The notes below the pieces were generated by a model, which made no database searches, was not told the DNA's origin, and saw only the letters and a program-made list of their open reading frames with translations. A program made the translations under genes and the position numbers. A stretch of DNA of 64,000 nt, taken from positions 1 through 64,000 of the forward strand of contig JABIHH010000009.1 of NCBI GenBank assembly GCA_018649725.1, written 5' to 3'. The DNA is from Rhodospirillaceae bacterium (GTDB taxonomy: Bacteria > Pseudomonadota > Alphaproteobacteria > Rhodospirillales > UBA2165). Below, in pieces: positions 10,815 to 19,634 of this stretch (within the stretch, counting starts at the first letter, position 1; each line of letters starts with the position of its first letter).

Positions 10815-10900
10815 TTTTGCATTGCAAAAGAATAGGTAATCAGCAGCCGAATGTCAACAAATATTTTGCAACGCAAAATTGCTTATTTTGCACTACAAAA
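10815..10900. promoter_or_regulatory. cluster of three TTTTGC-N3-GCAAAA inverted repeats, candidate PhaR operator
   Basis: TTTTGCATTGCAAAA (10815-10829), TTTTGCAACGCAAAA (10864-10878), TTTTGCACTACAAAA (10886-10900), between divergent phasin and phaR. Confidence 0.7.
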
Positions 10901-10986
10901 TATCAATAAATCGTGTTATAAAGCAAATAAGCAGCGTTTTTAGCGCTAAAAGAGCGGATTCTACTGATTTTTAGGGAAAATGAATT

Positions 10987-11583
10987 TTGGCAAAAGACGA
11001 TAAAGATCCAACCGGGCCCATTATCATTAAAAAATATGCCAATCGTCGACTGTATAATACGGCGAGTGGAAATTTTGTCACTTTGGCGGATTTGCATGAA
11101 TTGGTGAAGCAAGAAGTTGCATTTGTTGTCCAGGATGCCAAATCAGGCGATGATTTGACGGCATCGATATTGGCGCAGATTGTCGCTGAGGAGGAAAACA
11201 AAGGTAACAATATGTTTTCCCCGGATTATCTTCGCCAAATCCTGAAGTTATACGGTGACGGTACACCGCCTGAACTGGCCGCTTATTTGGAGCAGAGCAT
11301 TTCTTATTTTAACGAAAATCAGGATCAAATGACCAAGCAGTTCAGCGATATGCTCGATGGATCAAATAGCATGGAAAAATGGGCTGAGATTGGTCAGCAG
11401 AATGTGGCGATCTTTCAAAAATCGATGGAGGCCTTTAGCCAGGACACGCAAAATGAAGATATCCCGCCAAAACCCGAGAGCGGTGAGCCAGATACTGGCA
11501 ACGATGAAACAGAAATTGAGAAATTACGAAAAGAGATGGCCGAAATGCAGGCCCGTTTAGATGGTCTCTCAGCGAAAAAATAA
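10987..11583 (+). CDS. phaR: polyhydroxyalkanoate synthesis repressor PhaR (TTG start)
   Basis: IIKKYANRRLYNTASGNFVTLADLHELVKQ, the PhaR DNA-binding motif. Confidence 0.93.
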   Translation: MAKDDKDPTGPIIIKKYANRRLYNTASGNFVTLADLHELVKQEVAFVVQDAKSGDDLTASILAQIVAEEENKGNNMFSPDYLRQILKLYGDGTPPELAAYLEQSISYFNENQDQMTKQFSDMLDGSNSMEKWAEIGQQNVAIFQKSMEAFSQDTQNEDIPPKPESGEPDTGNDETEIEKLRKEMAEMQARLDGLSAKK

Positions 11584-11615
11584 TCCTGCCTTTTAACTCT
11601 ATAGGAACCCTAACA

Positions 11616-12059
11616 ATGAACGACCAATCAACCGCGCCTATGGTGCGTTATTTTGACGAAATTTCCGAAGGCATGTCTGGTGAGTTTAGCAAGACCGTCA
11701 CCGAGCAGGATGTCACCACGTTTGCTGAAGTGACCGGTGATAAAAACCCCATTCATTTGGATGCTGATTATGCCGCTTCATCGATCTTTGGTCAGCGCAT
11801 CGCGCACGGCATGTTGGCAGCTGGATATATCTCCGCGGTCTTTGGCTATAACTTTCCGGGACCAGGCTGGATTTATGTTAATCAAACCTTGCAGTTTAAG
11901 GCGCCAGTTTTTTTTGGCGATACGATGACAGCCGTGGTCACGGCAACCAAGCTCATACCTAAAAAGCAAATGATCGAATTTGATACGATAGTGTCGGTTG
12001 GAGACAAAGTTGTTGTTGAGGGTGTGGCAACGCTGATGTCACCGAAGCGGCCAGATTAG
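11616..12059 (+). CDS. MaoC-like (R)-specific enoyl-CoA hydratase, PhaJ-type
   Basis: FAEVTGDKNPIHLDADYAASSIFGQRIAHGMLAAGYISAV hydratase-2 motif. Confidence 0.9.
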   Translation: MNDQSTAPMVRYFDEISEGMSGEFSKTVTEQDVTTFAEVTGDKNPIHLDADYAASSIFGQRIAHGMLAAGYISAVFGYNFPGPGWIYVNQTLQFKAPVFFGDTMTAVVTATKLIPKKQMIEFDTIVSVGDKVVVEGVATLMSPKRPD

Positions 12060-12064
12060 ATAAG

Positions 12065-13645
12065 TTAGTTTACCAATAAATCGGCGGGCACGCTTTTAGC
12101 GAGATATTGTCGCTCAATCATATTGGCATCGGCATAGAGCACGCTGAAGATGTTGTGATCGTCGGAGACAGGCTTGGAATCGGCGTAGATTTCAGGTGCG
12201 ATTCGCCGAGTTTGTGAGATCGCATGGCGTACCAAATCAGCAACTTTCCGAGGAATTCTGGATGTTGGCACGTAAAGGTTTTTTGGTGTCTCTCCGGCTG
12301 TTCCAACAACGAAGATATTGCCGCCGTCAATACCGGCCAAGTATAATTTAGGGAAGGAGGCGCCGATGGTGGCCAAGAGGCGCTTATTGTTGTCGCCGTT
12401 ATTGTCGTCAAAAAAAGCGTTCATCACGACCGAGCCGCCGGGCCGGATGCAGCGTTTTAGATCGCTGAAAAATTCCTGGGTGAGAAGGTAGTCTGGAATA
12501 TTATCGCCCAAAAACAAATCAACAACGGCAACATCAAAACTGTGGCGGCAGCGCCGGACGAAGGTTCGGGCATCTTCAAGGTGGATGTTAATGCCCGTGG
12601 CGTCAAAGCCAAAATGCTCGGTCGCGGCTTGTAAGGCTGAGTGGTTAATCTCAACCACCGAGACGTTGAGATTTTTGCGTTTCAAATTAAGCGGCACGGC
12701 TCCTGCACCCAATCCCAATACTAAAGCGTCTTTGGCCTCTGGCTCGAATGAGCGCGCGAAAGCTTCTAAGACATATGTGTACATCGAGAGAGAGTTGTTC
12801 TTTAAGTCAGTGCGATTCTGAATAAGTCCGTCCTGGAGGAAGAATTTTTCAGTCCCGCCGGTGCCGTCACGGCGAGTTACTTCGGCGACTTTTATATTGC
12901 CGAACATTGAGGTGTATTCAGCGACCACCCGAAAAATATCCCGATGGGCTGAATAGCTATTGAGGATTCTAAGGTAGTTTTCCTTGGCGAAAGACAAGCC
13001 TGCTGTGGCCAGTGCGATGACAAGGCTGGCGATAACCAGATTGCGCTTGTGACTGGCGGTTTGGGTCGGGGCGAGGCCTACCAAAATCAGGCTGGCGACG
13101 CATAACAACAGGCCGAGCAAAAGAATCGCTCTGAAGTTTGTTATGTTTGGGATAAAGACAAAGGCGGTTAGCAGAACGCCGGCAACCGAGCCGACCGTAC
13201 TGATGAAAAAGATACGGCCCGCACCGGAATCACCTTCATTCGAATAGGCCCGTTGTAAGCCGATCAGCAGGGGATTCATGGCAGATAAGGCAATCAACGG
13301 CAGCGCCAGAAACAATGTCGCGCCAACAAAGCTCCCCAATATCAAATTAATCTGCGATAGGGCAGGAAAGGCAAAAGGATAGATGATGGCTGCCAATCCG
13401 ATGGCAGCGGCAGAGGCAACCGGCATTGCCAAGATCAAAGTTTCCAATTTTTCGCTGGATAGCTTGGCCGATAAATGTCCACCCCAGCGATAGCCGACAG
13501 CCAGGAAAGTGAGGGTAATCGATAAAATTCCCGACCAGATATAGAGGCTGACACCAAAATACGGCGTCATGATGCGAGAGGCTAAAACTTCTAGGGCAAG
13601 CGTAATGGCACCGGTGACAAAAATCAGAATCTCATATTTCTTCAT
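12065..13645 (-). CDS. fused multi-TM / spermidine-synthase-like protein
   Basis: N-terminal TM array (ALEVLASRIMTPYFGVSLYIWSGIL), then VLGLGAGAVPLNLKR...VVEIN methyltransferase/aminopropyltransferase fold. Confidence 0.82.
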   Translation of the reverse strand: MKKYEILIFVTGAITLALEVLASRIMTPYFGVSLYIWSGILSITLTFLAVGYRWGGHLSAKLSSEKLETLILAMPVASAAAIGLAAIIYPFAFPALSQINLILGSFVGATLFLALPLIALSAMNPLLIGLQRAYSNEGDSGAGRIFFISTVGSVAGVLLTAFVFIPNITNFRAILLLGLLLCVASLILVGLAPTQTASHKRNLVIASLVIALATAGLSFAKENYLRILNSYSAHRDIFRVVAEYTSMFGNIKVAEVTRRDGTGGTEKFFLQDGLIQNRTDLKNNSLSMYTYVLEAFARSFEPEAKDALVLGLGAGAVPLNLKRKNLNVSVVEINHSALQAATEHFGFDATGINIHLEDARTFVRRCRHSFDVAVVDLFLGDNIPDYLLTQEFFSDLKRCIRPGGSVVMNAFFDDNNGDNNKRLLATIGASFPKLYLAGIDGGNIFVVGTAGETPKNLYVPTSRIPRKVADLVRHAISQTRRIAPEIYADSKPVSDDHNIFSVLYADANMIERQYLAKSVPADLLVN

Positions 13646-13689
13646 ACTTCTGCCCTGTCGGTTATGCGGAATTTTTCGTCGGTTAGGTT

Positions 13690-14259
13690 TTAAGCGTTGG
13701 CCTCTCTAAGCGAGGCGGGATAATAATTTACCAAGAACCTAAAGATTGGCAAAAGCGAGGCAGCCATAAAGAGCTTGGCGCCAAAATCGCCGATCGCCCA
13801 AGTTACCCACGGCAATTGTGATCCGGCAAAAGCGATACTAAAGAATAAGGCCGTATCGATGGCAGAGCCGAGGACGGAAGAGACCAATGGCGCTTTCCAC
13901 CAGCTTAAATTTCTCAAGCGATCAAATACTGAGATGTCCAGCAATTGCGCAACCAGGAAGGCTGAGCCAGAGGCAATGGCAATGCGGGGATTGATAAAGG
14001 CAGATAGAATGACGCCGAGGGCAAAGCCGACATAGACGACCCGGCGGGCGGCCTGAGCCTTGAACAGCCGGTTGGTCATATCGGTAACCAGAAAGCTCAA
14101 CGGATAGCTAAATGCCCCCCAGGTCAGCCAATCATTAATGGGATGATTAACCAGCTCATTTGAGGCTACGATCACCAGGCTCATTGCGGCGATCGGCACC
14201 AATAGAATGCGTATTGAACCCCATTGCATCGCAGGGCCGGCTGAGTTTTCTGTGTTCAT
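13690..14259 (-). CDS. VUT/YhhQ family (queuosine precursor transporter-like) membrane protein
   Basis: SYPLSFLVTDMTNRLF, SGSAFLVAQLLDISVFDRLR, SSVLGSAIDTALFFSIAFAG. Confidence 0.8.
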   Translation of the reverse strand: MNTENSAGPAMQWGSIRILLVPIAAMSLVIVASNELVNHPINDWLTWGAFSYPLSFLVTDMTNRLFKAQAARRVVYVGFALGVILSAFINPRIAIASGSAFLVAQLLDISVFDRLRNLSWWKAPLVSSVLGSAIDTALFFSIAFAGSQLPWVTWAIGDFGAKLFMAASLLPIFRFLVNYYPASLREANA

Positions 14260-14431
14260 TTGTCTCTATCCGTCAAAATATCGTTGTTTACCGTTGGACT
14301 TGGCGAAGGGACATAAAGACTTTGGCACAAACATGCAAGTTTTGTCGCCTATTATACATGAATTAGCTGTTCATTTAAGCGCTGATAGGATAAGCAACGA
14401 GCTGTATTCAACAGTTTTTAAGATCATAAAT

Positions 14432-14833
14432 ATGACTGACACGATGCCAAAATATTCGTCGATTATGAGGCGCGGGTTACGCCGTCGCTGCCCGCAATGT
14501 GGTGAGGGCCGTATATTTAATGGCTATTTATCAATTTATGATGAATGCCCGGTCTGTCAGGAATCTTTGCGCGGCATTCGCACCGATGATGCAGCGCCGT
14601 GGGCGACAATATTATTGGTCGGGCATTTGGCCGCACCGATTGTCCCGATTGCTGTTAAGTTTGATATCGCGACCGTGCCGCTGACGATCCTTATGGTGGG
14701 ATGGGTACTGTTCCTGGCGCTCAGCATATTGCCGGTAATGAAAGGCGTGTTTGTTGGCCTCAATTGGCGCTTTAATATTCGGGATGGTAAGCCGGACATT
14801 GAAATCCCGACGTCGATCAGCGCAAAGACTTAA
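14432..14833 (+). CDS. DUF983 family protein
   Basis: RRGLRRRCPQCGEGRIFNGYL...CPVCQESL zinc-ribbon-like N-terminus plus two TMs; start placed at MTDTMPKYSS. Confidence 0.85.
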   Translation: MTDTMPKYSSIMRRGLRRRCPQCGEGRIFNGYLSIYDECPVCQESLRGIRTDDAAPWATILLVGHLAAPIVPIAVKFDIATVPLTILMVGWVLFLALSILPVMKGVFVGLNWRFNIRDGKPDIEIPTSISAKT

Positions 14834-15684
14834 AGCTCAGAGCTGGAATTTTCGGTATAAATCGTCTGCGTCGGATAGGGAATAGAAATACCATTTTCAT
14901 CCATCGCCAGTTTAATTGCTTTGGTAAGGTCAAACCTGACCGGCCAATAGTCACCATTGGCAACCCAAACTCTGATGATTAAATTAACCGAACTATCGGC
15001 TAATTCACCAACCACGACAAAGGGCTCTGGATCGTTGTTAATCCGGGCGTCTTTAGCAATCGTATCTTGCAGGACCTGTATCGCTTTTTCGATATCATCA
15101 TCGTAGGAAATTCCGGCAACCAGATCGACCCGGCGTGTTGGATTGGCAGAATAATTTTTGAGCGCGCCACCCCAAATTTCATTATTTGGCACGGTTATGC
15201 GAACATTGTCGCCCGTCGCCATTTCGGTGAAAAAAAGATTGAGTTCCTTAATCGTTCCAGCCTGACCTGCGACTTCAACAAAATCCCCGGCTTTGAAAGG
15301 GCGGAAGAACAACAGCATAACGCCGGCTGCGACGTTGCTAAGCGTACCCTGAAGCGCCAAGCCGATGGCCAGACCAGCGGCACCAATGACTGTCAGTAAG
15401 CTTGCGGTCTGGACACCAAATTGGTTGAGGACGGCAACGACAGTGATAACAATGACCAGATATTTGACGAAGCTCGAAAAGAAATTTACCAGCGTGTCAT
15501 CTATTTTGCCGGATTTTCTCAAAACCCGGGAAATCATTTTTGCGGCCCGGCCAGAAAACCACAGGCCGATGATCAAGATGACAACAGCGCCCACGATATC
15601 CATGCCATAGGTCGCTAGAATGTTGACGACTTCCTGAATTACAGTTGTGAGATGATTTTGAATTTCGCCTGCAGAATTTTCCAT
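14830..15684 (-). CDS. small-conductance mechanosensitive channel (MscS family)
   Basis: LLTVIGAAGLAIGLALQGTLSNVAAGVMLLFFRPFKAGDFVEVAG. Confidence 0.93.
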   Translation of the reverse strand: MENSAGEIQNHLTTVIQEVVNILATYGMDIVGAVVILIIGLWFSGRAAKMISRVLRKSGKIDDTLVNFFSSFVKYLVIVITVVAVLNQFGVQTASLLTVIGAAGLAIGLALQGTLSNVAAGVMLLFFRPFKAGDFVEVAGQAGTIKELNLFFTEMATGDNVRITVPNNEIWGGALKNYSANPTRRVDLVAGISYDDDIEKAIQVLQDTIAKDARINNDPEPFVVVGELADSSVNLIIRVWVANGDYWPVRFDLTKAIKLAMDENGISIPYPTQTIYTENSSSEL

Positions 15685-15706
15685 CTGGAAATTATCCCTT
15701 TATGGA

Positions 15707-16639
15707 TTAGCTTTCAGAATTGATGCGCTCAATCAGATGGATCAAAACCTCGTCGGCTTGGTCATTGCTAACCTGACAAGTGCCAACGGCTTCGTGGCCG
15801 CCGCCGCCTTGCTCAAGCATAAGCAGGCCGATATTGGCTTTAGATGCCTTGTTCAAGATTGATTTACCAACTGCGAAAAGCGTCTTGGTATCGTCATCGC
15901 CCGGGAAAATATGAATGGAAACCTGAGCGGCGGGGAAAAGCCCATAAATCAAGAAACGATTACAGGCATAAATTTTTTCTTCACCACGTAAATCAGCAAT
16001 CACAATACTGCCATCGATTGACGCGCAGCGCTTTAGCTGCAGCTCTGCATATTCTTCATGTTCTTGGAAGACATGTAGGCGTTGCTCGACATCGGGGATC
16101 AGTAATATTTCTTCGACCGGATGATGTCGGCAATAAATCATCATATCCTTCATGAGTTGCTCATGTGGGATATCAAAATCTTCAACGCGTGATAATCCAG
16201 TCCGAGGATCAAGCAAGAAGTTCAAAATGGTCCAGCCTTCTGGCGCCAGAATTTCACTCTCGGAATATTGAGCGGAATCTGCTTTGTCGACAGCGTCCAT
16301 CATTTCTTTGGATATTTTTGGAAACCCAAGCTCACCACCAAAATAGTCATAGACGACGCGTGCCGCTGATGGCGCGTTCGGATCGATGATATGATTTTTG
16401 TCGCCGTTAACGCGTACGGTTTCGCTCAGATGATGATCAAAACACATATGGACGCCTTCAACATAAGGCAAATTTGTCGTTACATCATTACTGGTGATAT
16501 CGATTTTGCCCTGCTGTACTTCGCGCGGCTCGGCGAAGACGATTTGATCGTTGATCATGTCGCGCTCAATGAGTAATCCCCCGGCGACAACACCATCAAA
16601 ATCTGCCCGTGTGACCAGGCGGTATTTTTGTTCAGACAT
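15707..16639 (-). CDS. DHH-family phosphoesterase / exopolyphosphatase-like protein
   Basis: TRADFDGVVAGGLL, CFDHHLSETV, GGGGHEAVGTCQV. Confidence 0.8.
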   Translation of the reverse strand: MSEQKYRLVTRADFDGVVAGGLLIERDMINDQIVFAEPREVQQGKIDITSNDVTTNLPYVEGVHMCFDHHLSETVRVNGDKNHIIDPNAPSAARVVYDYFGGELGFPKISKEMMDAVDKADSAQYSESEILAPEGWTILNFLLDPRTGLSRVEDFDIPHEQLMKDMMIYCRHHPVEEILLIPDVEQRLHVFQEHEEYAELQLKRCASIDGSIVIADLRGEEKIYACNRFLIYGLFPAAQVSIHIFPGDDDTKTLFAVGKSILNKASKANIGLLMLEQGGGGHEAVGTCQVSNDQADEVLIHLIERINSES

Positions 16640-16742
16640 AGTTTTCCTATCGCATGCTTCCTGAGCCGAAGATATTGCACTTAGACTGAGATGCCAAGCT
16701 GCAACATGTTCATATATATGGTTTAATCAGTTATTTTTCTAC

Positions 16743-17570
16743 CTATTTTAACTGATCATCGTTAAGTCGATTACGCAAAATACCGACACCCTCTACTTCT
16801 ATCTCCACAACATCGCCGGCTTTCATGCCGCGTGTGCTGCCCGGTGTGCCGGTAAATATCAAATCTCCCGGTACGAGCGTAAAGTATTTGCTCGCCCAGC
16901 TGACCACTTTGTCGACGCTGTGGATCATGTTTTTGGTGCGCTCCGATTGACGGACTTCGCCATTGAGTCGAGTTTGCACCAGGAGATCATTATAGTTCAG
17001 CCCGGTCACGATAAAGGGGCCGACCGGTCCAAAACCGTCGGAAGCCTTACCGCGAAGCCATTGTAAATCAGAGGATTGCCAACTTCTCTCACTGACGTCG
17101 TTACCGGCAGTTACGCCAAAGATGTATTTATGGGCATCTTTTTGTGAAACATTCTTTGCCGTTTTGCCGATCACAATCACCATTTCCCCTTCATAGTGAG
17201 GGTTTCCGGCATCTCGCGGGATAACGATATTTTTGTTATGCGCTAAAAGTGTGCTGGGAAATTTTGCAAAGAGTGGGGGGTTGCCGGAAGAAGAAGCGTG
17301 ACTGGCGTAATTCATGCCGACGGCTAATATTTTGCTCGGCGTAGAGGGTATGAGAATTTCAATGTCAGACAGCTGTAATTTTTTGCCGGTTGTTTGATGC
17401 TGTTCAAAAATCGAGCCCCGGAGTTCATGCACTGTCGTGCCACGGACAAGCCCATATGAAATTTTTCCGCCCTGCGCATAACGGACATATTTTTTGCTAA
17501 CTTCATTTTGGGCACCAACCTGGCCGCTCACCAGTAAAAGGCTAAAGAGTACCAGACTTAAAAATCTCAT
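16743..17570 (-). CDS. fumarylacetoacetate hydrolase (FAH) family protein with predicted signal peptide
   Basis: ILAVGMNYASHASS, YEGEMVIVIGKTAKNV, GVTAGNDVSERSWQ, GDLIFTGTPGSTRGM; N-terminus MRFLSLVLFSLLLVSGQVGAQ. Confidence 0.88.
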   Translation of the reverse strand: MRFLSLVLFSLLLVSGQVGAQNEVSKKYVRYAQGGKISYGLVRGTTVHELRGSIFEQHQTTGKKLQLSDIEILIPSTPSKILAVGMNYASHASSSGNPPLFAKFPSTLLAHNKNIVIPRDAGNPHYEGEMVIVIGKTAKNVSQKDAHKYIFGVTAGNDVSERSWQSSDLQWLRGKASDGFGPVGPFIVTGLNYNDLLVQTRLNGEVRQSERTKNMIHSVDKVVSWASKYFTLVPGDLIFTGTPGSTRGMKAGDVVEIEVEGVGILRNRLNDDQLK

Positions 17571-18682
17571 TTTGTCAGCTCCCGGATGCGTGCCTCCGCT
17601 TCAGCAGCTTTTTCTTCTTCTCCCAAGACGCGGTAAGCCTGGGCCAGGCGTCGCCATCCCGCGAGATCACCAGGCTCAGATTTAAGGCGCTCGGCTAATC
17701 GTTCGACCATTGAGCGGATGAATGCTTGGCGATCTTTACCCGACATTTCCTGGGCGGCTTTAACATCTTCTTGTGTTGGACCTGGGGCTGGTCCCATAGC
17801 CGGCCGAGGCGGTGCTGTTAGGCGTGGCTTGATGTCTGAAATTTTAATTTTTTCGCTTTCAGCGATAGCGGCCAGACGTTGGCGGACGATTTCCAACCAA
17901 GGCGCATTGGGAGGTGAAATGGCAATCAAGTCGATCCAATTTTGCATCGCTTCCCGGTACTTTTTTTGCTCTGCCAAATCAAGACCGAGATAATAGAGCG
18001 CCTTATGTTCACCGGGGTTGAGTTTTTGCGCGGTCTGAAAATATCGCCGCACTTCTGGCGTGAATTCTCCGCCTTCTGCCATAAAGCCGGTTTCACCTGC
18101 TGAGGCGGCTATATCGGCGCGGTTGGGATCGACTTGAAAGGCGCGTCTGAACGCCTCTGAAGCATCTTTGAAACGCTCGAGGCTGACCAAAGAGCGGCCA
18201 AGCAATAGCCAGCCTTCAATTTTATCCGGGTTTTCCTCCATCCGTGCCTTAAGCGCATTGACCAGGCGCTCCATCTCAGCGTTCGCCGCTTTCACCGGGG
18301 CGGCAAATTTACGTTTCGCAAAAGGCAAATCCGGCTTTTGCGGTGAGCCTAAATGCTGGTAAAGGCCAAGCGCCGCGAGGGGGATCACGACGATAATGGC
18401 AATTGCCATGGCAAGTCGAAGGCCGCTTGTTTGGCTCGGTGTCGCTGCTGTTTTTTCAAGGCTGGTTTTATCGAGGCGCCGATTAATTTCGGATTTAAGG
18501 GCGGCAGCTTCGACCTCGTTCAGCAAGCCACGTTCCACATCGCTGTCAATTTCCGTCAGCTGATCTTGATAGACGATGGCATTGTGATCAGATTGAGCGG
18601 CAGCCTCTTTTCGCAGCAGTGGCAGAATAATGACCAGCAAGGAAATCAAGACGAGGGCGGCGATGGCGATCCACAGGGTCAA
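17567..18682 (-). CDS. ccmI: c-type cytochrome biogenesis protein CcmI (TPR)
   Basis: N-terminal TM pair, CcmI-like YQDQLTEIDSDVERGLLNEVEAAALKSEINRRL, TPR repeats; ccm operon position. Confidence 0.9.
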   Translation of the reverse strand: MTLWIAIAALVLISLLVIILPLLRKEAAAQSDHNAIVYQDQLTEIDSDVERGLLNEVEAAALKSEINRRLDKTSLEKTAATPSQTSGLRLAMAIAIIVVIPLAALGLYQHLGSPQKPDLPFAKRKFAAPVKAANAEMERLVNALKARMEENPDKIEGWLLLGRSLVSLERFKDASEAFRRAFQVDPNRADIAASAGETGFMAEGGEFTPEVRRYFQTAQKLNPGEHKALYYLGLDLAEQKKYREAMQNWIDLIAISPPNAPWLEIVRQRLAAIAESEKIKISDIKPRLTAPPRPAMGPAPGPTQEDVKAAQEMSGKDRQAFIRSMVERLAERLKSEPGDLAGWRRLAQAYRVLGEEEKAAEAEARIRELTK

Positions 18683-19101
18683 TTGTCGGTCTCCTTGGCT
18701 AACTCCTCAGTGTATTTTTTCTGGCGGCGGAAGAACAAAATCAGTCCAGTTAGACCGCTCAGCGCAATGATGATTGGGCCAAACCACAGAACCAAAGTGG
18801 CGGCTTTGAACGGTGGGCGGAGCAAAACGAAATCGCCATAGCGCGACACAACATAATCGACGACCGCTTGATCACTGTCGCCAGCGGTCAGGCGCTCTCT
18901 CACCAGAACGCGGAGATCGCGCGCCAGTTGGGCATCGGAATCATCAATCGATTGGTTCTGGCAGACAACGCAGCGCAAGCCCTTGCTGATCGAGCGGGCA
19001 CGTTTTTCCATAAGCGGATCATTTAAGATCTCGCTGGGGTCAACCGCCTGGGCTGATACGGGCAATAACAAAATCAGACATAAGATAAAAAGGGTCTTCA
19101 T
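18679..19101 (-). CDS. ccmH: cytochrome c-type biogenesis protein CcmH
   Basis: LRCVVCQNQSIDDSDAQLARDLRVLVRERL with CxxC, YGDFVLLRPPF. Confidence 0.95.
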   Translation of the reverse strand: MKTLFILCLILLLPVSAQAVDPSEILNDPLMEKRARSISKGLRCVVCQNQSIDDSDAQLARDLRVLVRERLTAGDSDQAVVDYVVSRYGDFVLLRPPFKAATLVLWFGPIIIALSGLTGLILFFRRQKKYTEELAKETDN

Positions 19102-19634
19102 TCTTTGCGCAGCCTTTCCAGAATGGGTTTCAGTGTGCGGCTCCAGTTTTGCGCGGTTATCGGGCCCATATGTTTGTAGCGAATGAGACCGTTTTTATCG
19201 ACAAAGAAGGTTTCGGGGGCCCCGGTTACACCAAAGGCGATGGCACCTTTGCTAATCGGGTCATCGCCGATGAGGGTATAGGGATCACCATATTTTTTCA
19301 GCCATCTCGGTCCGGCTTTTCGGTCGGGCTCTCGCCAGTCGATGCCGTAAACCGGCACGATATTTTTTTCCTTCAAATCCATAAGAAAGGGATGCTCAAC
19401 CCGGCAGGCGACGCACCAGGAGCCAAAGACATTAACCAGAACGACTTGGTTTTTAAGGTCGGTGTTGGACAATCCCTTGCTCGACCCCGCTATAGGAGGC
19501 AGAGAAAACTCAGGCACTTTCTGATCAATTAGAACAGACTCAAGTGACTTCGGATCGCGACCGAGACCGGCGGCAAAATAGACAGCAAGGATGCCCAGCA
19601 GGACAAGCGGAATGTAATAGGCGAGACGGTTCAT
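19098..19634 (-). CDS. ccmG: thiol:disulfide interchange protein CcmG/DsbE
   Basis: VLVNVFGSWCVACRVEHPFL thioredoxin motif; start at MNRLAYYIPL overlapping ccmF. Confidence 0.94.
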   Translation of the reverse strand: MNRLAYYIPLVLLGILAVYFAAGLGRDPKSLESVLIDQKVPEFSLPPIAGSSKGLSNTDLKNQVVLVNVFGSWCVACRVEHPFLMDLKEKNIVPVYGIDWREPDRKAGPRWLKKYGDPYTLIGDDPISKGAIAFGVTGAPETFFVDKNGLIRYKHMGPITAQNWSRTLKPILERLRKE

